From the NCBI GenBank assembly GCA_964565805.1, contig CAZMGH010000007.1, positions 1 through 64,000 of the forward strand: a stretch of DNA of 64,000 nt. Direction: 5' to 3'. The DNA is from Catenibacillus sp964565805 (GTDB taxonomy: Bacteria > Bacillota > Clostridia > Lachnospirales > Lachnospiraceae). Below, piece after piece: positions 1-8,973 of this stretch. The notes below the pieces were generated by a model that saw only the letters and a list, made by a program, of their open reading frames with translations, ran no database searches and was not told where the DNA came from. Position numbers and translations under genes: made by a program. Each line of letters starts with the position of its first letter. Position 1 is the stretch's first letter.

Positions 1-298
1 TGTATAAAATTTTCAATGTTCATCAATTTAGCCTTGACTTTTTATTTGCAGGCTCGTTTAAAGCAAATGCAGACATACCCTCCATCTGTCATGCTTTACT
101 TTTTTCAGGCAACTCACCTGATGATGTAAGTATATCAAAAGATTTAGCCGGTTATAACTCGATTTTTTCAGGAATTAGCGGAAAAAAGTTTGCGGATCGG
201 ATAGCAAAGATCCGCATAATTAATGTGGATTAAAAAAACGTATTTTTTTTCTAAAAAAGCTGCGCATTATTTTTTATAACAAAAGTCACTTTACAGGA

Positions 299-333
299 CT
301 GGCATTTATTGCGTTACAGTCTGGCATTTACTG
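299..333 (+). repeat. Pair of 13-base direct repeats, period 22
   Basis: CTGGCATTTATTG at 299-311 recurs with one mismatch as CTGGCATTTACTG at 321-333. The 22-base period is about two helical turns and the pair lies just upstream of the candidate promoter at 348-376, as expected for an activator site. The regulator is unknown. Confidence 0.5.
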
Positions 334-347
334 TTTTGCCGAGATAA

Positions 348-376
348 TTGTGTTATACCAGAAGGTGTGATAGAAT
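348..376 (+). promoter_or_regulatory. Candidate promoter of the glycosyltransferase/acyltransferase operon
   Basis: TTGTGT (348-353) and TAGAAT (371-376) are separated by 17 bases and lie 37 bases before the gene start. The -35 is weak, which suits an activated promoter. Confidence 0.45.
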
Positions 377-412
377 AGCAAGGAGGCGATATGCCGACGG
401 AAGGAGAACATT

Positions 413-1576
413 ATGAAAATATTATTGGTGATCGACCAGTTTGACGCCGACAATAACGGCACCACCATGACGGCGAGACGACTGGCAGATACACTGGTAA
501 AACACGGACATGAAGTATCTGTTGTAAGCACCGGCAAGCCGGCGCCCAACAAATTTGTAGTAAGAGAAGTTTATATGCCTCCCGGAGTGAAGGGGATTAT
601 TCATTCCCAGGGTATGGTTATTGCCCATGCGGACCGTCAGGTGCTCCGCCAGGCCATCAGCCAGGTGGATATAGTACATTTTGTTATGCCCTTTGCCCTG
701 TCTGCTGCCGGACTGGAGATTGCCCAGGAGCTGGATGTTCCTCACACTGCTGCCTTTCATGTGCAGCCGGAGAACATTACCTATACCCTCCATATGGGCA
801 GGGTACAGTGGGTGAATAAGGCCATTTATTACTTTTTCAGAGAGTTTTTTTACAATCAGTTTACTCATATCCACTGTCCCAGTGCGTTTATAGCCAGACA
901 GCTCCAGGAGCACGGATATACAGCCCGGCTTCATGTAATTTTCAACGGGGTGGACAGTGATTTTGTTTACCGGAAGCTTCCCAAGCCTGAGGAATATAAG
1001 GGAAAATATGTGATTCTTATGATCGGCCGTCTTTCTAATGAAAAGCGGCAGGATGTTTTAATTGATGCTGTGAGCCGGTCTGCTTACAGTGATAAGATCC
1101 AGCTGATCCTGGCAGGCCAGGGGCCAAATTATAAAGCTTTGGAAAAGCAGGGACGGCAGCTTAAAAACCCTCCGGTGATACGATTTTTCTCCCACAAGGC
1201 GCTGCTGGACGTGATCGGGGTCAGCGACTTGTACGTCCATGCGGCAGATGCGGAGATTGAGGCTATATCCTGTATCGAGGCTTTTTCCAGCGGTCTTGTT
1301 CCTGTGATCGCCGACAGTGAAAAGTCCGCGACACCTCAGTTTGCTCTGTGCGATGAAAGTCTTTTTGAAGCGGGAAACAGCCGGGATCTGGCTCAAAAGA
1401 TCGACTACTGGATCACTCATGAACAGCGGCGCAAAGAGATGGAGCTGGTTTACAGCGAGCAAGGGAAAAAATATTCTCTGGACACCTGCGTCCGGAAAAT
1501 GGAGGATATGTTTGAGGCCGCTATTGAGGAAAAGCGCCAGGAACAGCGCTTTGTGGTAAGAGAGGAGCGGGCTTAA
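413..1576 (+). CDS. GT4-type glycosyltransferase
   Basis: A 387-residue GT-B fold glycosyltransferase, cytoplasmic and probably membrane associated. The N-terminal half has the MKILLVIDQFDADNNGTT start and a GGVDSDF-like hinge (IFNGVDSDF, about residue 178). The C-terminal Rossmann half starts at VILMIGRLSNEKRQD (about residue 200), and the acidic donor-binding region (EIEAISCIEAFSSGLVPV) follows near residue 280, as in GT4 enzymes. The length is normal. The start has AAGGAG eight bases upstream. The stop overlaps the ATG of the acyltransferase gene by one base, so the two are translationally coupled. The pairing suggests glycolipid assembly, for example glucosylation of diacylglycerol. The acceptor sugar or lipid cannot be read from sequence. 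Confidence 0.85.
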   Translation: MKILLVIDQFDADNNGTTMTARRLADTLVKHGHEVSVVSTGKPAPNKFVVREVYMPPGVKGIIHSQGMVIAHADRQVLRQAISQVDIVHFVMPFALSAAGLEIAQELDVPHTAAFHVQPENITYTLHMGRVQWVNKAIYYFFREFFYNQFTHIHCPSAFIARQLQEHGYTARLHVIFNGVDSDFVYRKLPKPEEYKGKYVILMIGRLSNEKRQDVLIDAVSRSAYSDKIQLILAGQGPNYKALEKQGRQLKNPPVIRFFSHKALLDVIGVSDLYVHAADAEIEAISCIEAFSSGLVPVIADSEKSATPQFALCDESLFEAGNSRDLAQKIDYWITHEQRRKEMELVYSEQGKKYSLDTCVRKMEDMFEAAIEEKRQEQRFVVREERA

Positions 1577-2367
1577 TGGAAAGATATAAGGAAAGAGTCT
1601 GCGAGACAGAGATTCCTGAGGACCGGCCGGAAGATGAGCATATTGTAAAAATGTGGACGCCCTTGCACTTTTCCACGCCAGTGGGATATAAATACTTTCC
1701 TGAAAGCCGGTTATTTGCGGCAATGAACTTTTTGCTGCGCCAGTTGGTATATCTTATCGGGCCGGTGATCTTTAAAGTGTTTTTTGGCCTTCAGGTCGTC
1801 CATAAAGAACGGCTGAAGGCCCTTCCTAAAAAAGGGGTGACCGTGTGTAATCATGTCCACATGCTGGACTGCGGCGTGGTAGCCTGCCATATGGGCCGAA
1901 GGCGGGTCTGCATCCCCACTTTGGAGTCTAATTTCTGTATCCCTGGCATCCGGTGGCTGGTCCGCCTTCTTGGCGGCGTCCCGCTGCCGGGAAAGCTTCA
2001 GCCTTTTCGCCAGATGCATGAGGCGCTGACGGATTATATTAACCAGGGGAATCTGGTCCATGTGTACCCGGAAGGCATCTTATATCCCAGGTATAACGGG
2101 GTGCGGACTTTTAAGCGGGGCGCTTTTTCTCTGGCTTATGACTGTAATGTTCCGGTGATCCCCTACGTGATCCGGTATGTTCAGCCGGAAGGACTTTGGC
2201 GTCTGTTTCACAGAAAAAAAGTGATGCGGCTGTATATTCTGGATCCGGTGTATCCGGACACCGGAAAAAATAAACATGAAGAAACCATACGCCTTTCCAA
2301 TGAAGTCCACAGGAAGATGGAAGCGGTGTTTACACAAGGCTCTCCAGTTCCTCCCACTGCTCCATAA
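1576..2367 (+). CDS. PlsC-like 1-acyl-glycerol-3-phosphate acyltransferase family protein
   Basis: A 263-residue lysophospholipid acyltransferase-family protein. The HX4D catalytic motif is visible as NHVHMLDCG near residue 93, and the second substrate-binding block as VYPEGILYPRYNG near residue 160. A hydrophobic stretch around residues 50-75 fits membrane attachment. The reaction expected is transfer of an acyl group to a lysophosphatidic acid-like acceptor. The ATG overlaps the preceding stop (TAATG). The N-terminal 40 residues are longer than in minimal PlsC. The last 38 bases overlap, tail to tail, the end of the ABC-F gene on the other strand. Confidence 0.85.
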   Translation: MERYKERVCETEIPEDRPEDEHIVKMWTPLHFSTPVGYKYFPESRLFAAMNFLLRQLVYLIGPVIFKVFFGLQVVHKERLKALPKKGVTVCNHVHMLDCGVVACHMGRRRVCIPTLESNFCIPGIRWLVRLLGGVPLPGKLQPFRQMHEALTDYINQGNLVHVYPEGILYPRYNGVRTFKRGAFSLAYDCNVPVIPYVIRYVQPEGLWRLFHRKKVMRLYILDPVYPDTGKNKHEETIRLSNEVHRKMEAVFTQGSPVPPTAP

Positions 2368-4264
2368 GCTGAGTCAGTTCCTGGTCTAAGTCCTCCTTTT
2401 CCTGATTGATTTCCATAAGGCGCTGGACATTCGTATAGACCTCTTCTTTGGTCAGCTCTTCATTGAGAATGACCATGCGCTTTTCAATTTCATCAATGCG
2501 TTTTTCGGTCCGGGCCAGATCGTTCTGGCGCTTTCTTATGCGGGCGGCCTCTTCCTTTTGCCGCTGGTAATCTGCTTTTCCATCGGAAATCTTAGGGGCT
2601 TCCTGAGAAGCGGGGGCAGAGGCGGCTGCGAAAGCGCCGCCGGTCCCGGCAGTGACCGGATGTTCCTTTTTCTCCAGATAGTCATCGTAATTACCGGGGT
2701 AGTTTTTCAGTCCCCCATTGGTCAGTTCCAGGATCCGGGTGGCTGTAGTATTAATAAAATACCGGTCGTGGGACACGTAAAGGACCGTTCCCGAATAGCT
2801 GCGCACAGCATTTTCCAGGATTTCCTTAGAAACAATGTCCAGATGATTGGTGGGCTCATCCAGGATCAGGAAGTTGGCATCTGACAGCATAAGCTTTGCC
2901 AGGGACACACGCCCCCGCTCACCGCCGGAAAGATCGCTGATCCGCTTAAAAACATCATCTCCGGTAAATAGAAACGCGGCCAGCACGGTTCGGATCCGGG
3001 TGTTGTTCAGGGTCGGGTAAGCATCGGAAATTTCTTCAAAAATCGTCTTTTCCGATGCAAGAAGCTGCTGCTCCTGGTCATAGTAGCCGATATGGACCTT
3101 GGCCCCTAACCGGATCTGGCCGTCGTCTGCAGGGGTCAGGCCGTTAATGATCTTTAAGATGGTGGTTTTTCCGGTTCCATTATTTCCGATGAGAGCTACT
3201 TTTTCTCCCCGCTTAATGTCCATGAAAATATGGGAAAACAGGCTGAGGTTGCCAAAGGACTTCGCCAGATCTTCCACCATAAGCACATCATTTCCGCTGA
3301 TCACCGATGGCGTCAGGGCCAGATTCATGGAGGCGTTGACCTCTGCAGGCTTGTCCAGACGCTCTACCTTGGCCAGGAGTTTTTCACGGCTTTCTGCCCG
3401 TCTAATGGATTTTTCCCGGTTAAAGGACTTAAGCTTGGAGATAACTTCCTCCTGGTGACGGATCTCCTGCTGCTGGTTTTCCCAGGCTTTCCATAAGATT
3501 TCCCGCTGCTGGGCCTTTTTCTGGGCATAAGCGGTGTAATTTCCTAAAAATACCTGGCCTTTATGATTTTCCAGCTCAATGACCTTGGTTACGATCTTGT
3601 CTAAAAAGTACCGGTCATGGGCAACAATGATCACAGCCCCTTTATAGTTTTGCAAAAAGGTTTCCAGCCAGGCAATAGAGCTCATATCCAGATGGTTGGT
3701 GGGCTCATCTAAAAGGATCATATCCGGCCGGGATAAAAGGAGCTTGCCCAGACAGATCCGTGTCCTTTGTCCTCCGGAAAGAGTATCGACTTTTTTGGAA
3801 AAGTCCTCTTCACTAAATCCAAGACCGGTAAGCACGCCGGTGACTTCGCTGTTAATGGCATAGCCGTTGGCATCTTCATAGGCGTGGGTCAGCCGGGCAT
3901 ATGTATTTAATAAGGATTCTCTTGATTCTTCCGGCGCCTGGGCAATATCCTGTTCTAAAGCCTTCATCTTCCGGTAAATATCAATAACATCCTTTTTCGC
4001 TTCCATAACCTCGTCATAAATGGTATTTCCGCCAGTCACCCCGGACTGCTGGGAGAGATACCCCATGGTCCTGCCCTTTGACAGGACAACCTGGCCTTCA
4101 TCGGGGGTCAGTTCCCCGGTAATGATTTTTAAAAGGGTAGACTTTCCTGCCCCGTTAATGCCTACAATGGCTGCTTTTTCATGGTCTTCTATATGGAAAG
4201 AAATACTTTTTAAAATTTCATCTGTGCCAAAGGATTTTGAAATGTTCTGACATGAAAGTATCAT
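2330..4264 (-). CDS. ABC-F family ATP-binding protein (YdiF-like)
   Basis: A 644-residue soluble protein with two ABC ATPase domains and no membrane segments. Domain 1 has Walker A GINGAGKST (35-43), signature LSGGQ, and Walker B ILLDEPTNHLD. Domain 2 has GNNGTGKTT, LSGGERGRVSLAKLML and LILDEPTNHLD. A linker rich in charged residues joins them, and the last 80 residues form a predicted coiled coil (RIRKRQNDLARTEKRIDEIEKRM). This is the layout of ribosome-associated ABC-F translation factors such as Bacillus YdiF. ABC-F proteins act at the ribosomal E site or protect against ribosome-targeting antibiotics. Nothing here marks it as a resistance determinant. It is monocistronic. Confidence 0.9.
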   Translation of the reverse strand: MILSCQNISKSFGTDEILKSISFHIEDHEKAAIVGINGAGKSTLLKIITGELTPDEGQVVLSKGRTMGYLSQQSGVTGGNTIYDEVMEAKKDVIDIYRKMKALEQDIAQAPEESRESLLNTYARLTHAYEDANGYAINSEVTGVLTGLGFSEEDFSKKVDTLSGGQRTRICLGKLLLSRPDMILLDEPTNHLDMSSIAWLETFLQNYKGAVIIVAHDRYFLDKIVTKVIELENHKGQVFLGNYTAYAQKKAQQREILWKAWENQQQEIRHQEEVISKLKSFNREKSIRRAESREKLLAKVERLDKPAEVNASMNLALTPSVISGNDVLMVEDLAKSFGNLSLFSHIFMDIKRGEKVALIGNNGTGKTTILKIINGLTPADDGQIRLGAKVHIGYYDQEQQLLASEKTIFEEISDAYPTLNNTRIRTVLAAFLFTGDDVFKRISDLSGGERGRVSLAKLMLSDANFLILDEPTNHLDIVSKEILENAVRSYSGTVLYVSHDRYFINTTATRILELTNGGLKNYPGNYDDYLEKKEHPVTAGTGGAFAAASAPASQEAPKISDGKADYQRQKEEAARIRKRQNDLARTEKRIDEIEKRMVILNEELTKEEVYTNVQRLMEINQEKEDLDQELTQLMEQWEELESLV

Positions 4265-4342
4265 AAAAATCCCGCCTTTCTGTAATCATTCACACGCCAT
4301 TTATCATATCATTTATAAAGACATAAGTAAAGCAAGATTGTT

Positions 4343-4371
4343 TTGACAATGAAACAAGTTTTCTATATAAT
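4343..4371 (+). promoter_or_regulatory. Consensus promoter of rex
   Basis: Perfect TTGACA (4343-4348) and TATAAT (4366-4371) are separated by 17 bases. The expected start of transcription near 4378 leaves only about 12 bases before the ATG at 4390, which supports the downstream GTG at 4417 as the true start. Confidence 0.85.
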
Positions 4372-4372
4372 G

Positions 4373-4387
4373 GTTATAGGTCATAAC
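4373..4387. promoter_or_regulatory. Possible Rex operator at the rex promoter
   Basis: An inverted repeat GTTAT-5-ATAAC lies just after the -10 box, over the transcription start. The right half extends to TAACAA, matching the half-site of the Clostridia Rex box (TTGTTANNNNNNTAACAA). The spacing between half-sites is one base longer than the consensus, so it is only a candidate for autoregulation. Confidence 0.3.
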
Positions 4388-4416
4388 AAATGATTGAAGT
4401 AAGGGAGTGCATAAGT

Positions 4417-5079
4417 GTGGGCGACAGAGAAATATCATCAGCAGTGATCAAAAGACTGCCCAGGTACTACCGGTATCTGGGAGAACTTTTGGAAAATGGC
4501 GTTGTACGTATTTCTTCTAAGGAATTGAGTATTCGTATGAAAGTGACTGCATCCCAGATTCGTCAGGATTTGAATAATTTCGGTGGATTCGGGCAGCAGG
4601 GATATGGGTATAATGTAGAGTATCTCCATGAGGAAATCGGTAAGATATTAGGGTTGGATACGACTCAGAACATGATTATTATCGGCGCGGGAAACTTGGG
4701 CCAGGCACTGGCAAACTATGATTTTGACCGTATCGGTTTTAAGGTGATCGGAATTTTTGATATAAACCCAAGGCTGGAAGGACTGGCTGTGCGCGGGGTG
4801 GAGATTAAGATGATGGATGAACTGGAAGACTTTATTAAGATCCATGAAATCCATGTGGCGACGCTCACCGTGCCGAAAAAACAGGCCAGAAGCATAGCTA
4901 GCCAGTTGGAAGATTGGGGGATCCGGGCTATATGGAACTTTGCCCCTACAGACCTGCATCTATCGGATGATGTGTGTGTGAAAAATGTTCATCTGGATGA
5001 GAGTCTTATGACCCTGTCTTATAATTTCAGAAATCGGGGAAAAGAAAAGTACAGTTACAAATCGTATATGGAGGATTAA
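4417..5079 (+). CDS. rex: Redox-sensing transcriptional repressor Rex
   Basis: Rex senses the NADH/NAD+ ratio and represses fermentation and redox genes when NADH is low. From the chosen start the protein has 220 residues: a winged-helix DNA-binding domain (PRYYRYLGELLENGVVRISSKELS and SQIRQDLNNFGGFGQQGYGY) then a Rossmann NADH-binding domain (IIIGAGNLGQALANY). The GTG at 4417 is preferred over an in-frame ATG at 4390 because AAGGGAG lies nine bases before it and the promoter leaves almost no leader for the ATG. It is followed by a strong terminator, so it is transcribed alone. The next gene repairs damaged NAD(P)H, a functionally related job. Confidence 0.93.
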   Translation: MGDREISSAVIKRLPRYYRYLGELLENGVVRISSKELSIRMKVTASQIRQDLNNFGGFGQQGYGYNVEYLHEEIGKILGLDTTQNMIIIGAGNLGQALANYDFDRIGFKVIGIFDINPRLEGLAVRGVEIKMMDELEDFIKIHEIHVATLTVPKKQARSIASQLEDWGIRAIWNFAPTDLHLSDDVCVKNVHLDESLMTLSYNFRNRGKEKYSYKSYMED

Positions 5080-5155
5080 CGTTACCGGACACTTATGAAC
5101 AGTAACGGGTGGACAGCTGCCCATTTGGCGGCCCGGGAGGATCCTGCAAAGGTGA

Positions 5156-5198
5156 AACGAATTAAAAAAGCCGGAAATACAGGCTTTTTTAATTCGTT
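5156..5198. terminator. Bidirectional-looking terminator after rex
   Basis: Arms 5156-5172 and 5182-5198 pair perfectly over 17 bp with a 9-base loop. The stem carries an A-run on one side and a T-run on the other. Confidence 0.9.
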
Positions 5199-5272
5199 GT
5201 TTTTATCCCGGAAAAATGATTCGGGTCAAAACCTGGATGCTGTAAAGTCACGGCAGGAAAGGAGCGGTAAAA

Positions 5273-6766
5273 ATGATCTGTTTGGCAGATGCTAAGGAAA
5301 TGAAATCAATAGACAGTTATTCGATACAAACCCTGGGGATCCCTTCCCTGGTCCTTATGGAGCGGGCGGCTTATTCTGTGGCCCGGCGCGTAGATGCGGC
5401 TTTAAAAGACAGGGAAAATAAGCTTGTTATGGCTGTGTGCGGCAGCGGAAACAACGGAGGCGATGGTCTGGCAGTGGCTCGGATCCTTTATACCATGGGG
5501 TACCAGGTGTCTTGGTATATGGCCGGAAATATAGACCATGCCACAGAAGAAACCCGGCTTCAGATGGATATATCAAGGCGCATGGGTATTCGAGAATGTA
5601 AGGCTTTAGATGAGCTAAAGAAGGCCGGACTGATCGTGGATGCTTTGTTTGGCATCGGCCTGACCCGGAGTGTGGAAGGGGATTATGCCCGGACCATTAA
5701 GGCCATCAACGCCGCTGGAGCCCTGGTGTGCGCAGTGGATATTCCATCAGGGGTTAGTACAGATAGCGGACAGATTTTAGGCTATGCCGTAAAGGCGGAT
5801 TTTACAGTGACTTTTGGGGTGAATAAGCTGGGGCTTGTTCTTTATCCCGGCGCTGTCCAGGGAGGCAGAGTTTACGTGGAAAATATTGGATTTCCCGCCA
5901 TGGCTGCAGAGCAGGCCCATATACATACCTTTGCTCTGGAGGATCAGGATCTTCCGGGTCTTCTGCCGGAGCGCTCCCCTTATTCGAATAAGGGAACCTA
6001 CGGAAAGGTGCTGGTCATCGCCGGATCGCCCCAGATGGCCGGAGCGTGCTACTTTTCCGCCAGGGCTGCTTACGGCAGTGGCTGCGGCCTGGTCCGTGTG
6101 TTTACTCCAAAGGAAAATCATGATGTTTTGCTTACCCGGTTGCCGGAAGCGGTGATGACGCTCTACGATCATCAGCAGGTAGATCTGGCTTTGCTTACGG
6201 AAGGACTGGCGTGGGCCGATGCTGTGGTGATCGGGCCAGGGTTATCCTGTGATGATACGGCAAAAAAGATTCTTGAGCACACATTAGAAAAATGTCAGGC
6301 GCCTTTGCTCATTGACGCGGACGGGCTGAATCTCCTTGCAAAAAATCCACAATTTTGGTCATGGGTGCCTGAGAATACGGTAATCACGCCGCATTTAGGA
6401 GAAATGGCCCGTCTGTCGGGGCTTTCAGTGGATCAGCTAAAGGAGGGACTTCTTAAAGTTTGCCGTAACTTTGCCGCGGACCATAAGGTGGTCTGTGTTC
6501 TTAAAGATGCCCGGACGGTCATCAGCAACGGCACAGACACCTATATTAACCTGTCAGGAAATGACGGCATGGCCACTGGGGGAAGCGGGGATGTACTGTC
6601 GGGTATTATCGGCGGCTTTTTAGCCGCAGGTCTTTCACCGATCCGGGCAGCGTCTTTAGGATGTTTTGTTCATGGCCGAGCCGGAGATAAAGGCAGGGAA
6701 GTGAAAGGCGCCTATGGACTTTTGGCGTCAGATATTATACAATACATGTCGAAAGTTTTAAGATAA
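5273..6766 (+). CDS. nnr: Bifunctional NAD(P)H-hydrate repair enzyme (epimerase + dehydratase)
   Basis: A 497-residue fusion of two metabolite-repair enzymes. The N-terminal YjeF_N domain (about 1-210) epimerises R- and S-NAD(P)HX; its substrate loop CGSGNNGGDGLAVAR is at about 59-73. The C-terminal ribokinase-like domain (about 230-497) dehydrates S-NAD(P)HX with ADP; GGSGDVLSGIIGGFLA near residue 440 is its nucleotide/catalytic motif. The length matches the fused bacterial form. The start has AGGAAAGGAG upstream. It sits 14 bases before alr, and the two are probably co-transcribed, an arrangement common in Firmicutes. Confidence 0.93.
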   Translation: MICLADAKEMKSIDSYSIQTLGIPSLVLMERAAYSVARRVDAALKDRENKLVMAVCGSGNNGGDGLAVARILYTMGYQVSWYMAGNIDHATEETRLQMDISRRMGIRECKALDELKKAGLIVDALFGIGLTRSVEGDYARTIKAINAAGALVCAVDIPSGVSTDSGQILGYAVKADFTVTFGVNKLGLVLYPGAVQGGRVYVENIGFPAMAAEQAHIHTFALEDQDLPGLLPERSPYSNKGTYGKVLVIAGSPQMAGACYFSARAAYGSGCGLVRVFTPKENHDVLLTRLPEAVMTLYDHQQVDLALLTEGLAWADAVVIGPGLSCDDTAKKILEHTLEKCQAPLLIDADGLNLLAKNPQFWSWVPENTVITPHLGEMARLSGLSVDQLKEGLLKVCRNFAADHKVVCVLKDARTVISNGTDTYINLSGNDGMATGGSGDVLSGIIGGFLAAGLSPIRAASLGCFVHGRAGDKGREVKGAYGLLASDIIQYMSKVLR

Positions 6767-6780
6767 AGGAAGGCGTAAAA

Positions 6781-7974
6781 ATGAGTACGTATAGAGTGTG
6801 TGCCCAGATTGATCTGGACGCATTTGACCATAACGTAAAAGAGATACAAAAAAAGATCGGCCCGGATACGGGCCTGATGGGCGTCATTAAGACGAATGCC
6901 TACGGCCATGGGGCCGTGATCCTGGCAGGAGAGCTGGAGCGCCTTGGGGCTTCATGGCTGGCAGTAGCCTGCGTGGAGGAAGGGATCGAGCTGAGAAAGC
7001 ATGGAATCCGACTTCCGGTTCTGGTTCTTGGTTTTACTGCCCCGGATCAGTATGAAGATCTTATAGAGTATGAGATCACTCCGGCTGTGTTTTCCCTGGA
7101 TATGGCCAGGGCCATGGATGAGACGGCAAAAGAGGCGGGAAAGGTTCTTCCTGTGCATATTAAGGTGGATACAGGCATGGGCCGGATCGGCTATGCGCCT
7201 ACCCGGGAAAGCGCGGAAGAGATCTATAAGATCAGCCAGCTGGCTCACATTCAGGTGGAGGGCATGTTTACCCATTTTGCCTGCGCGGATATGGAAGATG
7301 AAGCTTATAAATCGATTACCCGGCAGCAGTTTGACCGGTACTGTCAGATGGAGCAGTGGCTTGAGGACATGGGTCTTTATATTCCTCTGCGCCATTGCGC
7401 CAACAGCGCGGGGATCATGGATGCTCCAGGGATGCATAAGGATATGGTCCGGGCAGGGATCATCCTTTACGGCTTGTATCCTTCCGATGAGATGTCAAAG
7501 GAGATCCTGGACCTGAAACCGGTGATGTCCTTAAAGAGCCATATTACATATATAAAAAAGGTGGCGCCGGGCCATGGGATCAGTTATGGCTATACCTATG
7601 TGACCCCAAAAGAGACTTTGGTGGCAACGATCCCGGTAGGTTACGGGGACGGCTATCCCAGACTTTTGACCAATCAGGGAAGCGTGCTGATCCACGGTCA
7701 GCGGGCGCCCATTATCGGACGGGTATGTATGGATCAGTTTATGGTGGACATTACGGACCTTACAGATGTCAAGGAGGGGGACGAAGTGACCCTGGTCGGC
7801 CGGGACGGAGATGAAGAGATCACCTTTGATGAGCTTGCCGGACTTATCGGGACCATCAGCTATGAGCTGGTATGCGATGTGGGACGCCGTGTGCCCAGAG
7901 TCTATATAAAGGACAAAAAACCGGTGAAAATGTCTGTGTGCGAGACTGTCACAATCCCCTGGACCAGATCTTAA
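6781..7974 (+). CDS. alr: Alanine racemase
   Basis: A PLP enzyme interconverting L- and D-alanine for peptidoglycan. The N-terminal TIM barrel carries the PLP lysine K37 in VIKTNAYGHGA. The second catalytic residue is Y269 in GISYGYTY, and the C-terminal beta domain follows (IGRVCMDQFMVDIT). At 397 residues it is slightly longer than the typical 370-390. The start has AAGGAAGG seven bases upstream. It follows nnr closely with no terminator between. The long 3' spacer before yebC holds a separate promoter. Confidence 0.95.
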   Translation: MSTYRVCAQIDLDAFDHNVKEIQKKIGPDTGLMGVIKTNAYGHGAVILAGELERLGASWLAVACVEEGIELRKHGIRLPVLVLGFTAPDQYEDLIEYEITPAVFSLDMARAMDETAKEAGKVLPVHIKVDTGMGRIGYAPTRESAEEIYKISQLAHIQVEGMFTHFACADMEDEAYKSITRQQFDRYCQMEQWLEDMGLYIPLRHCANSAGIMDAPGMHKDMVRAGIILYGLYPSDEMSKEILDLKPVMSLKSHITYIKKVAPGHGISYGYTYVTPKETLVATIPVGYGDGYPRLLTNQGSVLIHGQRAPIIGRVCMDQFMVDITDLTDVKEGDEVTLVGRDGDEEITFDELAGLIGTISYELVCDVGRRVPRVYIKDKKPVKMSVCETVTIPWTRS

Positions 7975-8085
7975 GAAAAGGTTATCAGGAGTGATCATCC
8001 GTCTGGAACCGGATACATAAACGCGCAAACAAAGTGTATCGGCTACAGGGCGATATGCACCAATGTTATGCAGCAAACAAAGGTC

Positions 8086-8114
8086 TTGCCAGCAAAAGAA
8101 TTTGGTGATAAACT
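8086..8114 (+). promoter_or_regulatory. Candidate promoter of the yebC-like gene
   Basis: TTGCCA (8086-8091) and TAAACT (8109-8114) with 17 bases between, about 50 bases before the gene. Both boxes deviate from consensus. Confidence 0.4.
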
Positions 8115-8164
8115 GTATAAGTTAGTGTGAGCGTAAATATACATTTTAGAAAAGGAGTGTTATT

Positions 8165-8893
8165 ATGTCAGGCCATTCTAAATTTGCCAACATAAAACAT
8201 AAAAAAGAGAAAAATGACGCAGCTAAGGGAAAGATCTTTACCATTATCGGTAAGGAAATTGCTGTGGCTGTAAAAGAAGGCGGCCCTAATCCGGATAACA
8301 ACAGTAAGTTAAGAGATGTGATCGCCAAGGCGAAAGCCAACAATATGCCTAATGATACGATTGAAAGAGGTATTAAGAAGGCTGCCGGAGATCTTGGCTC
8401 TGTCAATTATGAGACAGCCACATACGAAGGCTACGGCCCCAGCGGTATTGCCATTATTGTAGAGACTCTTACCGATAACCGCAACCGTACTGCGGCCAAT
8501 GTGCGCAATGCGTTTACAAAAGGCGGCGGCTCTGTAGGCGCTATGGGCTGTGTTTCTTATATGTTTGATAAAAAGGGTCTTATTATCGTGGATAAGGAAG
8601 AGTATGAAGGGGATGCCGACGAGCTGATGATGACCGCTCTGGACGCGGGAGCAGAGGACTTTTCCGAGGAAGAGGACAGCTATGAGATTACTACAGCGCC
8701 GGATGATTTTGGCGCTGTCCGTGAAAATCTGGAAGCTGCAGGCATCCCTATGGCATCTGCTGAGGTCACTATGATCCCTCAGACATGGAATACTTTATCC
8801 AGCGAGGAAGATATAAAGAAGATGAACCGTATCCTGGATCTGCTGGACGAGGATGATGATGTTCAGAATGTATACCATAACTGGGATGAATAA
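8165..8893 (+). CDS. YebC/PmpR family (TACO1-like) protein
   Basis: A 242-residue cytoplasmic protein beginning MSGHSKFANIKHKKEKNDAAKGKIF, the family hallmark. The middle shows NMPNDTIERGIKKA and YEGYGPSGIAIIVE. The C-terminal acidic region (EEDIKKMNRILDLLDEDDDVQNVYHNW) is also typical. Members have been described as transcriptional regulators and, more recently, as factors that ease ribosome stalling. Which applies here is not visible. AAAGGAGTG precedes the start. A long hairpin follows 80 bases downstream. Confidence 0.93.
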   Translation: MSGHSKFANIKHKKEKNDAAKGKIFTIIGKEIAVAVKEGGPNPDNNSKLRDVIAKAKANNMPNDTIERGIKKAAGDLGSVNYETATYEGYGPSGIAIIVETLTDNRNRTAANVRNAFTKGGGSVGAMGCVSYMFDKKGLIIVDKEEYEGDADELMMTALDAGAEDFSEEEDSYEITTAPDDFGAVRENLEAAGIPMASAEVTMIPQTWNTLSSEEDIKKMNRILDLLDEDDDVQNVYHNWDE

Positions 8894-8973
8894 AGCGAAT
8901 GTTTTGGCAGGCGGCGGATTTGCCCGGTTACCGGCCGGAGATTTTGGCTTAGGCGGCTAAAGGCCCAGTTTCT

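Larger units (their letters stand above)
1..412. other. Non-coding region upstream of the glycosyltransferase gene
   Basis: No convincing reading frame is visible. It holds an 8-bp hairpin (arms 191-198 and 209-216) followed by AT-rich DNA, which could be the terminator of a gene left of the window, a pair of 13-base direct repeats (299-311, 321-333), and a candidate promoter (348-376). Confidence 0.6.

Noticed and set aside
1058..1723. Long antisense frames over the glycosyltransferase and other genes (also 16050-16676, 6952-7437)
   Set aside because: They lie opposite strongly supported genes, and composition fits shadow frames of real coding sequence.
5095..5295. 66-residue reading frame between rex and nnr
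   Set aside because: It reads through the rex terminator stem, has no ribosome binding site and no resemblance to a protein family.
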